From: Sitta carolinensis
Taxonomy: Eukaryota; Chordata; Aves; Passeriformes; Sittidae
Assembly: GCA_032173965.1 (NCBI GenBank)
Contig: CM063283.1
Coordinates: 109,826,108-109,890,107, forward strand
Reading direction: 5' to 3'
DNA length: 64,000 nucleotides
Positions 13,482 through 26,901 of this stretch are shown here, one piece after another. The notes under the pieces are model-generated. The model was not told the DNA's origin. It ran no database searches and saw only the letters and a program-made list of their open reading frames with translations. Made by a program: the position numbers and the translations under genes. Every line of letters begins with the position of its first letter. Position 1 is the stretch's first letter.

Positions 13482-15265
13482 GCCACTGTATGCTATCCTC
13501 TCTTGCTGCTTTTTCAACAATGTGGGTTCATGTAAAAGCTGTACTAGTCTTTCATTATTGCTATTTTAGTCCATGTGCTGTTCAAGTAAATGCAAGACAG
13601 GTTGCTGCACAAGGCTGACTATTGGTCTGACTTACTGTCATTTTAACTTTGTTTAGAAGTCTATCCTCGTTGAGCTCCAGAATCCTTTATGCTTTTTTTC
13701 ATTTGTCTTATACTGGCAGCATATACTTGTCTTGGTTTGTTGATTTATAATCCAGTAATTAATGTACATGAGATTTTTTTTTTTTTCCCCCGGTAGTTTC
13801 AATAAGCCTGTCACAGAGTTCAGGATCCTACGTGGCTGTATAATGTTTTACTGCTACGTGTCTCCCAGACTGCCTTTCAAAAGCCATCTGATGGGTGTGG
13901 TTTGGAGTTGCAATGTCCTTACCTCATTTACAGTTGATAAACCTAAAATAAGACCATAAATTCAGTCCAAAGGCCAGTATCTTATCATGGCAAATTATGG
14001 AGATAATTATAGGATGATAGGCTACCACCAATAAGTGTAGTGAATATTACAGCAGTTCTCCTTTTATGTTGAATTTTGTGTTACTTAGACGCTATAAAAT
14101 ACGTGTGAAAATGGATTTTAGGGTGAGGTCAGCCTGACTCGCAGGAAAAACGAAAGCACGTTGAACTATTGAATGTGAAACAAGTACAGGAGAGTGACCC
14201 AGGGTCTCAAATCTCATGCCATTACTGCCCAGGAAGAATAAATTTTGACGACTTTATTTACTGCCGCTGCATGGTGCGCAGTGTGAGGGCACTGTGGGTG
14301 GAAGCCTTATGGCAGAAGGGAGGATGAAGGCGAGGTTGTGCTCCTTTGAGTCTGCCTGTGTGTGAGAGGGACTGGCATGATGTGAGCAGCCACATCCCCA
14401 CACCTGGAAAAAAATCAGCATGAGCTTGAAACTATGTTTTGGTGTTCTACAAAGACTTAAAGTTCTTCTCACAGCAGAAGTTTGTAATACATTTTCAGCA
14501 TACTGGAGTTCATGGAGTGCTTTCCATGTGTTGGACAGGAACTCAGGCCTTGCCAGTCAGGAGTGTTTCCCTGTGAGCCACAAGCACCTCAGGAGATGCC
14601 AGTTCTCCATCTGTGGTGGGATCTTACATCAATATTCCCTCTCAACATCAGTATTCTCTTTTGCATGTGCAAGTGTTATTTATGTTTCCAAGCTTAAGCA
14701 TAAAGGTTACCCACCTCCTGTTGCTTTCACAGGACAGGCCACAGGTGGTCCAGAATGATGGGGTTTGCTTTTTTTGGATGTAAGAAAATCTGTTACTGCA
14801 GAAAGCAGTGAAAAAAGAGCCTTTTGTACTCCAGTTGACACTTTAAAATAAAGGACTTAAAAAGATTGACATTTGGGACTGACTTGCATGCTACCCTGCT
14901 CCTTTAATGATTATTTGAAAATGTCCTTAATTTAAATTTGATACATTTTTGACTGTTCTTAAACTTCTCACCTTTGTATTTTTTCACCCTCCCCAGACAT
15001 TCCCTGCAGAGGGATAATCACTTGTTCTCTTAGTGCCTGGCATGATTGAAGCAATTATTAAGTGGAGATGCTTTGTGTTGGGTCGGTGATGATGGGAGGG
15101 TGTTGTGCAGCCAGCTGAAGTAGGAAAGGAATGATAACAGTGGAGAAGGTGCTGTCCTTCTGGGCTTGAGTAAATTCCGATCTGCTTTCCTGCTCTGGCA
15201 TTCCCCTGTGTCAAAAATTTCATCTTTTACTTTGTTTCCCTCTCACTCCTTTATTCTGTCCGAGC

Positions 15266-15279
15266 TTTTTTTTTTTTTT
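15266..15279 (+). repeat. T homopolymer, 14 bases
   Basis: Simple T run followed by a small CpG-bearing stretch (GCGCCACTCCTCCGGTTG). No element is recognised. Confidence 0.9.
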
Positions 15280-16884
15280 GCGCCACTCCTCCGGTTGTGT
15301 CCAGCACAATTAAAGAGGGTTGTGCCCTCTTTAGAACTTCATCCAGTGCCTGTCTGCTGTGCTTGATTCAGAGATTTTTGGGTTGTTTTGCTGTTTTCCT
15401 TGTTTCCTCTCTAGGGGAATTGCTTGTTCATGGAGACACAATGTTTCAGTGGAGATTTTTCAGTGTATAATGGAGTGTTTATGTGTATTAAGGAAGGCAA
15501 ATGAAACGTGTGTGCAGCTTTCCATTTACGTTTGTCTAAAAATGATGAATTCAGCTCTTTGGGGCTGGTACTTGAAAAAATCCAGTCTTCTGTGGAAATT
15601 AGCTTTTTCTGCACTGTGAAGAGTTCTTGTTAGCTCTTCTTGATGCAGTGGTGTATTCCGTCAATTCAGAGATCTGTGATCAGGCCGTTGAGTGCTTTGA
15701 AGGTGAATTTATCCTGTAAACAAAGATAGATTGCATTAATGACAGTGAAATGGGAGACAAGGGTGTGTCCTGTTCCTCCAAAACCTTAAAAAGGAAGACA
15801 GTCAGCATTTTAGTGTTAAGGAACTGTCCTTTTATGGAAACTTTTTAGTGACTTTATGGCTTTGGGTCACAATTTCGGTGCATTTTTTGCTGTATCGAGT
15901 TTGTTGCATTTTGGAAACTACATTGCCTGTAAAACTGCTGAAGTTCATTCTAAGGTTTGGCATTAATGTGTAATTGAAACTGATGTTTGCCACTGTAAAT
16001 AATGGCAGAAATGATGGTTCCTCTAAAGGCCTGAGTCATGACAGCTTTAGCTGAAGAGAGACCTTAGGAAAATACCTTCTGTGGAATGAGTCCTGTGGAG
16101 CGTGGCACGTTCATCAAAAGAAAACCTCAACAAATGTCCAATGTGTAGAATTCAGTTATTTCGAGCATTATTTCATTTTAAATGCAAGCATTACAGTAAT
16201 GTATTGTAAGGGACTCTTCAGAGGTGTTTGGTGTATGAATCACATTCATGTCCTGGTTTATGAGTGGTGCCAACAGAACTTCCTGATGTTCAGTGCTGGT
16301 CCTCACACCTCTTTTAGGGTACTCTGTCCCTTTTCAAATTTCTGGTCATGGATTTCACACCTCAGTGGGTTTATTAAATACATTTTAACAGTATGATTGT
16401 TTTAAAAATTTTGGATTTTCTCTCTGGTTCTGAGATGAGCAGTGTTAGTGATGCTGGTTTGGTCACTCTGGAAGGTGGGGTGGGTGCAACACAAGGCAAA
16501 TGCTGGGTTCAAGATTTGGGTTCCATACAATGGAGTCCACGTTGTGTAGTTTTTTAGTCTACAAATAGAGATTTTTAAGAGACAAATGGCCATTAGCTAT
16601 TTTCTGTTTGGGACTGGTACATGTAATGAACATTGTAAGGTTTGTGAATTGTGTGTAAACTTTTAATTAAGAGAAGTGCACAAGGTTGACCTTCAGAAAT
16701 GAATATGTTCAGGATGTGTATTTTCCTAAAGTGGGGTGACTCATTTTTAAGGCAGTTTTTTAATAAATTCAAAATTCTCTAGTTAATAATGTTTTGAAGA
16801 TGAGTAAGCTAGTTTTGGATTTTCTTTTATTTCATAATTTTTAACCTTTGCTGTTAAAGTTAAAATAGAGTACAACTTAAACAA

Positions 16885-16898
16885 TTTTTTTTTTTTTT
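16885..16898 (+). repeat. T homopolymer, 14 bases
   Basis: Simple T run in AT-rich intron sequence. Confidence 0.9.
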
Positions 16899-19784
16899 AA
16901 TAATTAGAGTTACATTTTAAAGAGTTAGGTGTGACTGTTTTGGATTGGTGGCTTCTAGTCTACAAGTATTCTCCAATACTGTGCTTTCAGTAGTTAGGGT
17001 GTGTGGTGAGTACAGGTAGGCCCAGCAGAAGGGGGTATTGTACTTTTTCCAGTTGGGCATTGTATAAAATATTCCTTGCAGATCCTTCTGTGGAAGGAGC
17101 ATCATCAGCCCCATGGAACTGAGAACTAACTCGTAGTTGAGTCTATGTAGTGTTCAGCCAAGACAGGTGATGGTGTGTCCACATACTTCAGTCAGTACCC
17201 ACCACTATAGGATTGCATTTTTCTTTATCCAGCTGTTTGTTTTAAATCACAAAATCCTCCTTTTCTACACAAGGTCATGCTGTAGTTGTGAATGAGGAAA
17301 GGATGGCTGGAGCAGGGTTCTCTATGTGTAGGTGTAACCTTAGTGTCTGTCATTCTGCCTCTGTCCTGCAGAGAATCATCCTGGTCACTTTTGGCTTAAA
17401 AGTGAGGTGGGCTCTAGAATCTGATACCTATGGCACTTGGGATGAGTATGGACAATTCAAATTTAAATCTTTCTTTTGAATAAAGTGAAGCCTTGAATCT
17501 CGATCTTTCTAGATTTAAGTCCTTAGTAGATAGGTTTAATGTGTTGGAGTTTCTTTTGAAATATTTGTGCATCCCATTTCCCTCCTGTAATAGACTTGGT
17601 TTCTGACCTGCTGTACTTACCAGGAACTTCATTCTTTGAAGCTGTCTCTGTTTTCTAGTTCAGTAGTGTCCCTAAAAATACATACAAGGTAGATGGAGAA
17701 TTGGCATTAAGCCTCATACATAAGTGTTTTCCCACTTGGTATTTTTTAATGTCCATCTGTATATTGGATGTCAAATTTGATAGGACTTGGGAAGCATTAT
17801 TCAAGAAGGAGCTCTCAATCCAGCTCCAGGGAAATGTTGATGAAAACAGTCTGTGGTGACAACCTGCATGGCTGTTTACCCTGCAGCTCCAGGAGTCTTT
17901 AGGATGTTTTGCCTGTGACAGTTCACTATCAGGTTTTACTTATCAGGAGACTCTGCTGGCCAGTTCCTAAGCACGTTTCGAGTGTATTGTCATTTTAGTT
18001 GGTGTTTAGTGCACATTATGATGCAAATGCATACTTGTAGCTAAAATAATTTGGACTTGGGCTTTGTAGTGCATAAATGTAAAATCTGAAATCTCTATGA
18101 ATATACTTCTACCTGTTACTGCCACACAGCAGAAATGAGACATTTATTCATTCCTGGAATAAGGTTCACCAGCTCTGCCATTCAGAAGTGGTACTGCTCA
18201 TTAGCTGTGGATCCCTCTTATTTCTCATTGCAATTTCTTTTTGTTCAGATTGCCAGATGAGGGATAAGGCTGGGTGTTTGCTGGCATTAGCAGACAAGGG
18301 TTACAGCTCTTGATGGGAATTATTGTGGTGCTTTTCAAGGTGTTTTCTGCGTATAAAATTCTCCTACAAATATTTTTTCTATGCCAGCTGATGTTTGTGC
18401 ACGTTTGGTTATGTTCCAGTGTTGCTCATTTTTATATGTGAGCATAATTGTGTAAGCATAATTAAGCAGCCTCAGAGGAGAAAATATGAATGGCTGTGAA
18501 AAAAGGAATGGATACGTGGACTGTACCTGTATGAGAGATTTCAGTGATGTGATAGAACATCATTGTGGTGGACCCTTCTGTTGCACTGGCTGTGATAACT
18601 TTAAAAGTACCAGCATTGTGAGACCCCTTGAAATCATGAGATTTCAGTATTTAAAACCAGTTCATTCTGTTTTTTTTTATCCTTTGTGTCTTAATGTGCT
18701 TTTACCAATTCTGTATCTCCTGTGGTGCTGAAAATTCCACACTTCCCACCCTATTAGCATTAGTTTTTACACTTTCTTTATGAAACAGCTCCTGACCCAT
18801 TTTCACTTCCATTCTTCTAAAATAAATCATCTTTTCCTTGTATTTTCAGACTAAGCTACCCACAGTATTTTTTCTGAGTAGGCCACCTCTAGTGCTTGAA
18901 CCCTTTTGGGACTGAAGTTTGGACTGGGCAAGTTTATTAGCAGAACAGAGCATTTGGTGGTAGCTTTTAAATATTTTTAATAGTTGCCTTTTTATATTGC
19001 CTTGTATTCAAACAACGCAGAAAAATTATTTTGTCCTATTTTGAAACTAGGTATGTTCACAAATTTATTTGTTGTGTCAGTCTTGGTAGACATTGTCTTG
19101 TGCATATGTATGTACATTGTTCTCTATTTAATACCTCTTTTTTCCAAGCTTCTTTATTCTTTGTTTCATTGTCATTCTTATGCTTGGTGGCTCTTAGTCA
19201 GTGTTACATTTCCAAAGACTTGGTGTCCAGAGCCAGAGATATTTACATAAATAAGTTATTCAGATCCTTTTTTCCTTAGGTAAAACAGGCAGCTATTAAT
19301 GCAGATTTTGGTTTTATTTGTGGGTGGGTTTCTGTGTTTGGTTGTAGTTTTCTGGGTTGATTTTAATATTTCTGAAATAATTTAACCAGTGAAAGCAAAA
19401 CCAGCTATTTGTTTGTCGTGTCATATCTTACTTAACATCTGTATGAAACTCCTCAGACTCCTAGATAAAACTGGTTTAACATTTTAAAAATAGATAAGTT
19501 TGTCTATCAGTGTTAGCTTCCTAAATGTTCTGAAGTATGACATGCCACATCTAATTTGTGATGTTACCTGTGTTGGTATAGGAGAGAATTGCTAGAATAA
19601 AATCAAATTTAGTGGTCTTAGATTTTAGTGTGTGGTGAACTATTCATGAGCTTGAAAAATTGCTAAATTAAGGTGCTGCAGTTCTGCTTGAAATAGACTG
19701 GTAAAAATAGCCAAAAAGATGTTCCTATAGTCTCAGATAAAAATAATATTCCAATTGCCTGTGAAAAATCTACCACCACTTGGG

Positions 19785-19822
19785 AAAAAAAAAAAAAAAA
19801 GTTGTTTGTGTTTGTTTGTTTG
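19785..19822 (+). repeat. A16 run followed by (GTTT)n-like repeat
   Basis: Sixteen A from 19785 to 19800, then GTTGTTTGTGTTTGTTTGTT. It is a compound low-complexity tract. The A-to-T switch could fold on itself but is most simply slippage. Confidence 0.85.
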
Positions 19823-20990
19823 GATTTTTTTGTAAAGACTAACTATAAAGGATTTTGAATGGTGATATTTCATATAAAATTTGCCATAATCTCTTGAGTC
19901 ACCTGATTATGAAATATTTTCAGGGACAGAATAGAGATGTTTTCTGTTTGCTAATAATTTAGAATTTCTAGAAATGTAGGGGGGTGTGTATGTACATAGA
20001 CAATGATGTTTGTAAGTGTATTTGACTGTATTTAAAAGAAATAACGAGTGGATCGTATCCACCAGGTGGACTCAGAATTAATGCAGAGTGATTCACCACA
20101 TAAACTCCAGTCAACAAATTTTTCTTAAAATCCAGTTGGTTATGGACACTGTCAGCTGCAGAGGACTAAGCTTCCTGTATTTTATGTATGTAAACTATTT
20201 TTAATATGTAAACTATTGAGTTTGCATCTGTCTGACAGAAAACACTTGTCAAGAGCATCTTCCAAGTGTTCTGTATTCAGGGTAGGCAAATTGGCTTTTT
20301 TACTCTCCGCTAAAATGTCACTTTTCTCCATTTAATCATTGATTTGCATGTATCCTGTTTTGTATTCTGTTCTGCAGTTCTGTGCTTTTTATGAAGCAAT
20401 ATCCCTCAGTTTTCAACGATAATTGAGTTCATGTTAATTTTCCCTTGAAAACTTAGCAGCCTTGACCTTACTTCTGCTGCTTACTGTGTCATCTCTCATC
20501 TACCGTAGACATGATTTGAACAAAAAATATTTGTTACATCTTCAGTATAAGCTGAAAGCACAGAAGTCTTAAGACTACAGTAGTGGCTTTTAAAGAAAAT
20601 TCATCTCAGTTGTGACCATCAGGCTGTGCATGTAGCTCATGTGTGCAGCTGCTTTTCTTTATTGCCTGCACTGTTTATTCTTGTATCCTGTTTCCTGAAG
20701 TATTAGTCATAAGAAAATAAATTAGCCAAAGTTGATGATAGATTTCTTGAAAAATGTTTGATGAGGATAAGTTTCTGTTGTCCTATACTAATTGTCCCTG
20801 AAATGATAAAGACTTTGATCCTAAGTGTTACTAGCAGACTGGAATAAGCTCACAACGTTCCAATATGCCATGGAAATTTTGCAAGACTAAAGTTACTGAA
20901 GAGGCCAGTTCATGTTTTTCCTTCTTGAGGCCTGAATGTTTTGGGGTCTGAGCATATTTGTGTCCAGCTAGCTGCTCTTTCAGCACTCTT

Positions 20991-21069
20991 ACTGAGGCTT
21001 TTGAAATAGTAGAGTCCACACATGAAATAACTGAGGCTTTTGAAATAGCATAGTCCATGCTTGAAATAC
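20991..21069 (+). repeat. 39-bp tandem duplication
   Basis: Two adjacent copies, each starting ACTGAGGCTTTTGAAATAG and ending near TTGAAATA, offset by 39 bases with a few mismatches. It is a local duplication in intron 1. Confidence 0.9.
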
Positions 21070-24000
21070 AACGAGAGTAAACGTGTGAAATTGAGAGAGA
21101 AATTTTATAACAGAATATGAGCGTGGCAAAGACAGAGCATATAAAGAAGCTTTGAAAGCTGTAGTGGGAATTACTATTGAATAAGAAAGTAAAGGAAGTT
21201 AAGGATATTGTGCCAATACATAATATGAGTCTTCAGTGGAGGATCTGCTGCATTAATCTAGGTTATCTTCAGTCAAATAAGAATGGTGTGCTTTTCTCTG
21301 CAGAAGTAAATAAAATGTTCTTGTAAATCATCTATAGCTCAGAAGGTGATGTGTATCCAGCCAGTCATTGATGGGGAAAATAGTTTTAAGTTCTGAGGAA
21401 TTCAGTCTTGTCTGTTTTTTCTCTGTGCTTAGCTGAAGTAAGCCCTGCTCACAGCCCCATTGCTGCAGAGCAGGAGCTGGATCTTCACCAGGAGGTTCTC
21501 TGGGCAGCAGCAAATTGTTGTCATTGTTGTTAGCAAGTCACGTGTGCATTTTGGTGAATTGTGGCAAGGAGGAAGGGATGGGAAAATAAACCTTTCAGAG
21601 TCTCTTCAGTGGTACTGAGGGAGGGAGAAGGAGCCCAGCACACACACTTGTGCCTTCCTGGTGTTTAGGTGCTGACCAGTGGTAGGTGTGTGATTGTCGC
21701 CTCAGTGGCCAATACTGTCTGCATGGTTACTTGGTTTTTTCCAGAAGGATAAAATATGAACTAATTAACACTCTGTTTCTAACCATTACTGTAGCATGTA
21801 TTTTGTTTGTCAGGAGACTGCTGATGTCTCCCTCTCCAATTTTCATGTGGAGTCTCTGTTCTCATTACCTGCTCACACAGCCCATCCACTTGGGTCACTG
21901 GAGGCACAAGAAAAAGAAGCAGCAACTGTTCAGTTTTGTCACCCTCCCCCCGCTTATCTACATACACTATAGTGTTTTATGTTGTGAAATTGAAGGTTTT
22001 AGGAGCTTCTTGAAGCTTTGAATTTGTGATTTTCCACTTATTGTCTGTGTTGAAATGCTGTGTTTTTCTTGAGCAGTTAATTTATTACCCAGTAAAATTC
22101 AAATAATTTCTTTCATTGTATATTACTGCCTGGTTGTTGCCATGTTAACAATTCAGATTGCTGGCTTTTTGTTTCCCTGTAGTTGCCAGGGTTTTTTTTC
22201 CATGTTTTAAGTAAAAATTTGCTGACTCAGTGTGCTTCTCCATTTTCATATCATTAATGTATTAAAGAACTAAAAGTTAATATTTTCTCACGTTTGGCTG
22301 TTTAGCCCCACTTAGTTTCATTTTGATCAGTCATGCTTGTCATGATTCAGAAAGGCTAACATCACATTATCTTCTTCAGAAACAATCTGAACAAACTATT
22401 GATTTTTTTCCTTCTTTTTTAGTACAGTTGTTTAACAGTAGTTTAAATTTGTGCTGTAAAACACAAACAATTGCCACCAATGAAATGGTAGTTTTTTTCT
22501 TCATATTAATTGAAGTAGAAAAAACACCATCCTTTTTATTTATAAAGCAAAGCTGTAATGTTTCAGTGGCTGATGTATACAATACTTAGAATTCTGAAAA
22601 TTCTGATTTTGTCTGTTGGATTTATCAGATTTGATTGGGTTGGGTATATTTATTTATGTTGTTATGGTATTTTCTCAACTCTAGGGTCTTTCCATCCTGA
22701 AATGACATCATATTAATAATGGCCAAAAGTGGCATTTAGTTTATGGGGTTGGTTTTGTTTGTTTGGGTTTTTTTTGCTAGTGTGGGGAAGGAATGGTTTT
22801 AAAACAGAGGGAAAAAATAATCCAGTTCCTTATCCCTTGGAATGATAAGTAGGGAACATACAAGGGTCTCATATTTAAAGGTGATTCTAGAATTACTCTT
22901 CTCGTGAACAGATTTTGCTAGCTTTTTGTGAGTTGGTAAACAGACTAAGTCTTTTTCTTCACTGTACTGTATTTAAAGGTGTCCAAAGAACTGATAGTTG
23001 AATTTGTGCAATCTGAATGCCCCTAGTCATGAACTATGATGTAATGAGGGGGGAATTTGGCTGACAATTGTATATTACTTCAGCTGAAGGTGGCAAACAA
23101 TACAAATATTGTTACTGTTTTGGTGTCATATAAGCCAGTTTCTTTTCCTGCAGCCATGCCTGCATTGATTTCCTGCTTCTGCTCTGGTTGCCACACTGTG
23201 GGTGATTATTTTGCCAAGTTCCTAAATTCTTCAGGTTTCCCTTTTGTCATCTTGCAGCATTGAACAAAGGGAAGGAAATGTATGATGTTGTGTAGCAATC
23301 TTCTTTTTATTTCAGGGTCTTTATCTTTCTTGTTAATTTGTCAATACTGGCAGTTCTCAAGGCTGACTGAATTGAATGCACTTAGAGATCCATACAGTGT
23401 AGAGAAATAACAATGCTTAAAAACCTCAGGGGTTTTTTAAGTTCCTTAGAATTCTTAGTGTCTTAGGATAATTTAAATGGGTTGCACAAGTGTTGCCATA
23501 GGTGGCCTTTGCAGTTAAAGAACCACTAAAATGAGATCTTGTGATTGTTCCTTCCAAGAATACATACACAGATACATGCAGTTGTGACCTCCCTTTTGCA
23601 TCCATTCATTCAACAGAGACAAATTCTTACCTGTGGAGAAAAATACTTGTTACTTTCTAAAGGTCTTTGTGGATGGGTCTGGTGGGGGAGAAAGTTTCTT
23701 GACCAAAGCCAAAGTTGGGTAAGTCTCTGCCTGGTGACTCTGGGAAGAGCAGGAGCCACACAGTGACCAACCACCTCCTAGCACTTGCTTTCAGTTTCTG
23801 TTTGGTTTTGTTAGAATGTGCTGGAAGAATTTAAAGCATTCATTTGAAACAGCCTTCCCAGGTTCAGTTGGCGTAAATACGAGCGTGTTGCTGATGATGT
23901 TGCAAACTGGTTGAGGTCGGCGGAGAGGGTTTGCTTTAATGGTGTAATTGAGTTGCTCTTACAGGAGCTGATAACTTACAGTTAACTGTGGCTGAGAGGG

Positions 24001-25454
24001 GAAGTTCTGGTGTCTTAGGCCTTGCCTTGTGCTGGCATCAGTGAGATGGTTTAGCAGTACCTTCAGTTTGTGTTCTAAGGTAAATGGAAAATCCACATTG
24101 TTGGGAATTGCACTGAGCTACCTGAAAGACGAGCACAGGTTTTTACAGCCCTACTACAGACAGTGCTTCAAACACGTGTGATATGTTTTTTAATGAGGAT
24201 TTACTTAAAAAGGGGCTGTGGGAACATTGAGGGTCCCCAAACACTTAAATGTTAAAGTGTGTGTGATTTATATTTTCCGTGAACATCTGTACCGAAAAAT
24301 CCTGTTACATTTGTTCATAAAGTCAGGTTCTCTTTAAACACTTGTAGCCTAATTCAGGAAATAAACTACCCTAACTTCCTCTCCAGTATTTGTTGTAGGC
24401 TACCTGTTGTGGTGGCAGTTCTGTATGCTCTGAATTGCAAAAGAAAAATACCAATTTAAGAAAATATCAGAATATGACTATTTTCTTCAGCAGCTGCAGC
24501 AGATATTGCAAATCATCAGAAAAAGGGAAGCCTATCTATAAATCACTGTCTAACAGTAATATTAGGGGCACCATCAAAAATTTTGTTACAATTTGTACAA
24601 ATCAAGAGGTGAGACCAAAAAAAAAGGAGGAGCATGGTGCCAAAAACAAGGTTCTGCACTAAGATATTTGCAGATGGGTTCAGCTGCTGAACCTGATGTT
24701 AAGAGTCAGTACATACACAAATAGTGATCATGAGAAATGTGCTTTAGACTTGTGTGCTTTGCTTCTGATTATAGGGATGATATTCTTTAGATGGAGAATT
24801 GACTGACTGCAGAAGTGTTTGTAGGGATGGAATAAAATGAAAGGAGTGCTAGTTTTGATCCATGGTGAAAAGAATTGCAGTCCTTCCACTGCAGTTTGGT
24901 AGGGCAAAGTTTGCAGATCATGAAGGAAAAGTTCTGCAGCTGATCTTTGAGGCAGAGGCAAATACACGTCTAAATTTGGTATCTTCATAACATGGCCAAA
25001 TAGCTAGTTTGAAATACGTACTTTAAATTTATGTAAACATATTTCAGGTTTTATTAAATCAGTTTAATACCACATGTACACCCGCAGTTCTGTTGCAGCA
25101 TAGCTTTGTTTTGATTCATGGGAACTTTGCCTCTGAAAACAGCCATAAAATAAGGCTTTTCTGGACTTGGAAGGAGGTGAAAGTACGTGATTCACCTCAG
25201 CGTTGGGATACAAACTGCTGCCCACTCAGGACAGATTAGCTCAGTAATGGGTTCTCCACAGATGTTTGAACTATTTCCTAACATTTCCTCATTTTATTAT
25301 TGGCTTTTCTCATTTCGTTGGTTAATAAAGGCATACTCAAAGTAAGTTGTAAGCATGGGCCAGGCTACTGATTTAAATCAGTTCAGCTTGCTTTCTTCCC
25401 CCCCTCTTCTGGATATCAAGTTTTAATAAAATCTCTGAAGAAAGCTCCACATTT

Positions 25455-25495
25455 CACAGAATCACAGAGTATGCTGAGTTGGAAGGGACCCACAG
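25455..25495 (-). repeat. CR1 LINE 3' terminal scrap, antisense
   Basis: CACAGAATCACAGAGTATGC followed by TGAGTTGGAAGGGACCCACA is the extreme 3' tail of a CR1 in reverse. The match stops after about 40 bases, so this is either a very short insertion or a partly deleted one. Confidence 0.75.
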
Positions 25496-25729
25496 TCTTT
25501 GATTACTGTCATGTAATAAAATCAAGGAGTTCATAATTGCAGCCAAATTTGAAACATGCACCATAAATAGGTGAAAATCATAGATTAACCAGCCGGAAGT
25601 AGAATTTGTTGGAAGTCTGTCTGACTTTTGAGAACTGTGCTGGTGCAAAGGACCTTCCCTCCCACTTAAGTTCATTCAACTGCTCCAGTTCAATGGCTAA
25701 TAAGTTCAGAAAGTTAACAAAGTGGTTTG

Positions 25730-25753
25730 ATTTATTTATTTACTTACTTACTC
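25730..25753 (+). repeat. (TTTA)n/(CTTA)n microsatellite
   Basis: About three TTTA units pass into three CTTA units. It is a short compound tetranucleotide microsatellite. Confidence 0.8.
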
Positions 25754-26556
25754 ATTGTCAAGGGTTAACAGGGTCAGGAGGTACATAGGGTCATGAGCTA
25801 AGGATATAGTAGGTTAAAGATCATGGCAAATACGGTGAATAGAAGGTGTCAGTTCAGTTGTTAAAGATGTGTGTTCAGAGCACAGAACATACTTTGTTTC
25901 TGTGTGTGTCACTTAAAAACTTCTGGGGCAGCTTTTCTCAAACTGAAATTAATTTCTGATTGGATTTACATTTCTGATTTTAGCTTTTCTTAGTCTACAG
26001 TAGAAGGAAGCAAACTATTTTGCGACATGATAGATGTGAAAAGAATCAGGTCTTGGGAAACACATAGGAGGAAATAAAAATTGTGTAAGGGAACAGTTAG
26101 TAGTGAGGAAACAGTGAGGTAGTGTGTTCTTCAGTTCAGCAAAAATGAGTGCAATAACTGTTAAATTAAAAATTATTTCTTTAGGAAAAAAGCAACACAA
26201 TGAGAATAAAATCAGAGAGGTTTCTTTCTTGCAAATTGGAAAGAATGAAATCAATCCTTTTGTATTTCATTGATTTTAAAATTAAAAATTGTTATCTAAG
26301 TTAGAGGTTTGTTTTGTGTCGGAGAAATCAAATGTCCACAGATAAACCAGAGAAAATTTCTGTTGTTCATTTGTTGTCAATTTCTGTTAGAATCACTGAG
26401 CTTCCAAATCTGTTCTGTCTTTAAATATTATATTTCTTCTTTGAAAAGCAATGCTGACTTTATTGAGAGTGTTTATAGGCTTTGTCTTTCAAGCTAATAA
26501 AAAACTTTATTTCTCAGAAAATGTATTATTTGCCTTAGTAAAATACACAGTTTTGA

Positions 26557-26700
<144 letters not shown>

Positions 26701-26863
26701 TAGTTCTTCTGATAAATGTCTTTGGGGAATTGTTCTTCGGTGTAGGTGACACAGTGGCATGAAAAACATTGGGCTAAGTCACTGTTTTCTTGCTTTGTAC
26801 TGTATTTCAGAGCCCATAAAAGAATTAAGACTGGTGATGTCTTTACAAAAACAACTTCATTCT

Positions 26864-26865
<2 letters not shown>

Positions 26866-26898
<33 letters not shown>
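26866..26898 (+). repeat. Run of 33 T downstream of exon 2
   Basis: An uninterrupted homopolymer starting 176 bases after the exon 2 donor, the longest in the window. On the minus strand it is poly-A, but no retroposed element ends there. Expect length variation and sequencing error. Open frames running through it (poly-Phe or poly-Lys) are artefacts. Confidence 0.95.

Positions 26899-26901
<3 letters not shown>

Noticed and set aside
14254..14758. Open frames of 72 and 112 codons on opposite strands
   Set aside because: No homology recognised and no codon pattern that favours either. Explained by somewhat higher GC.
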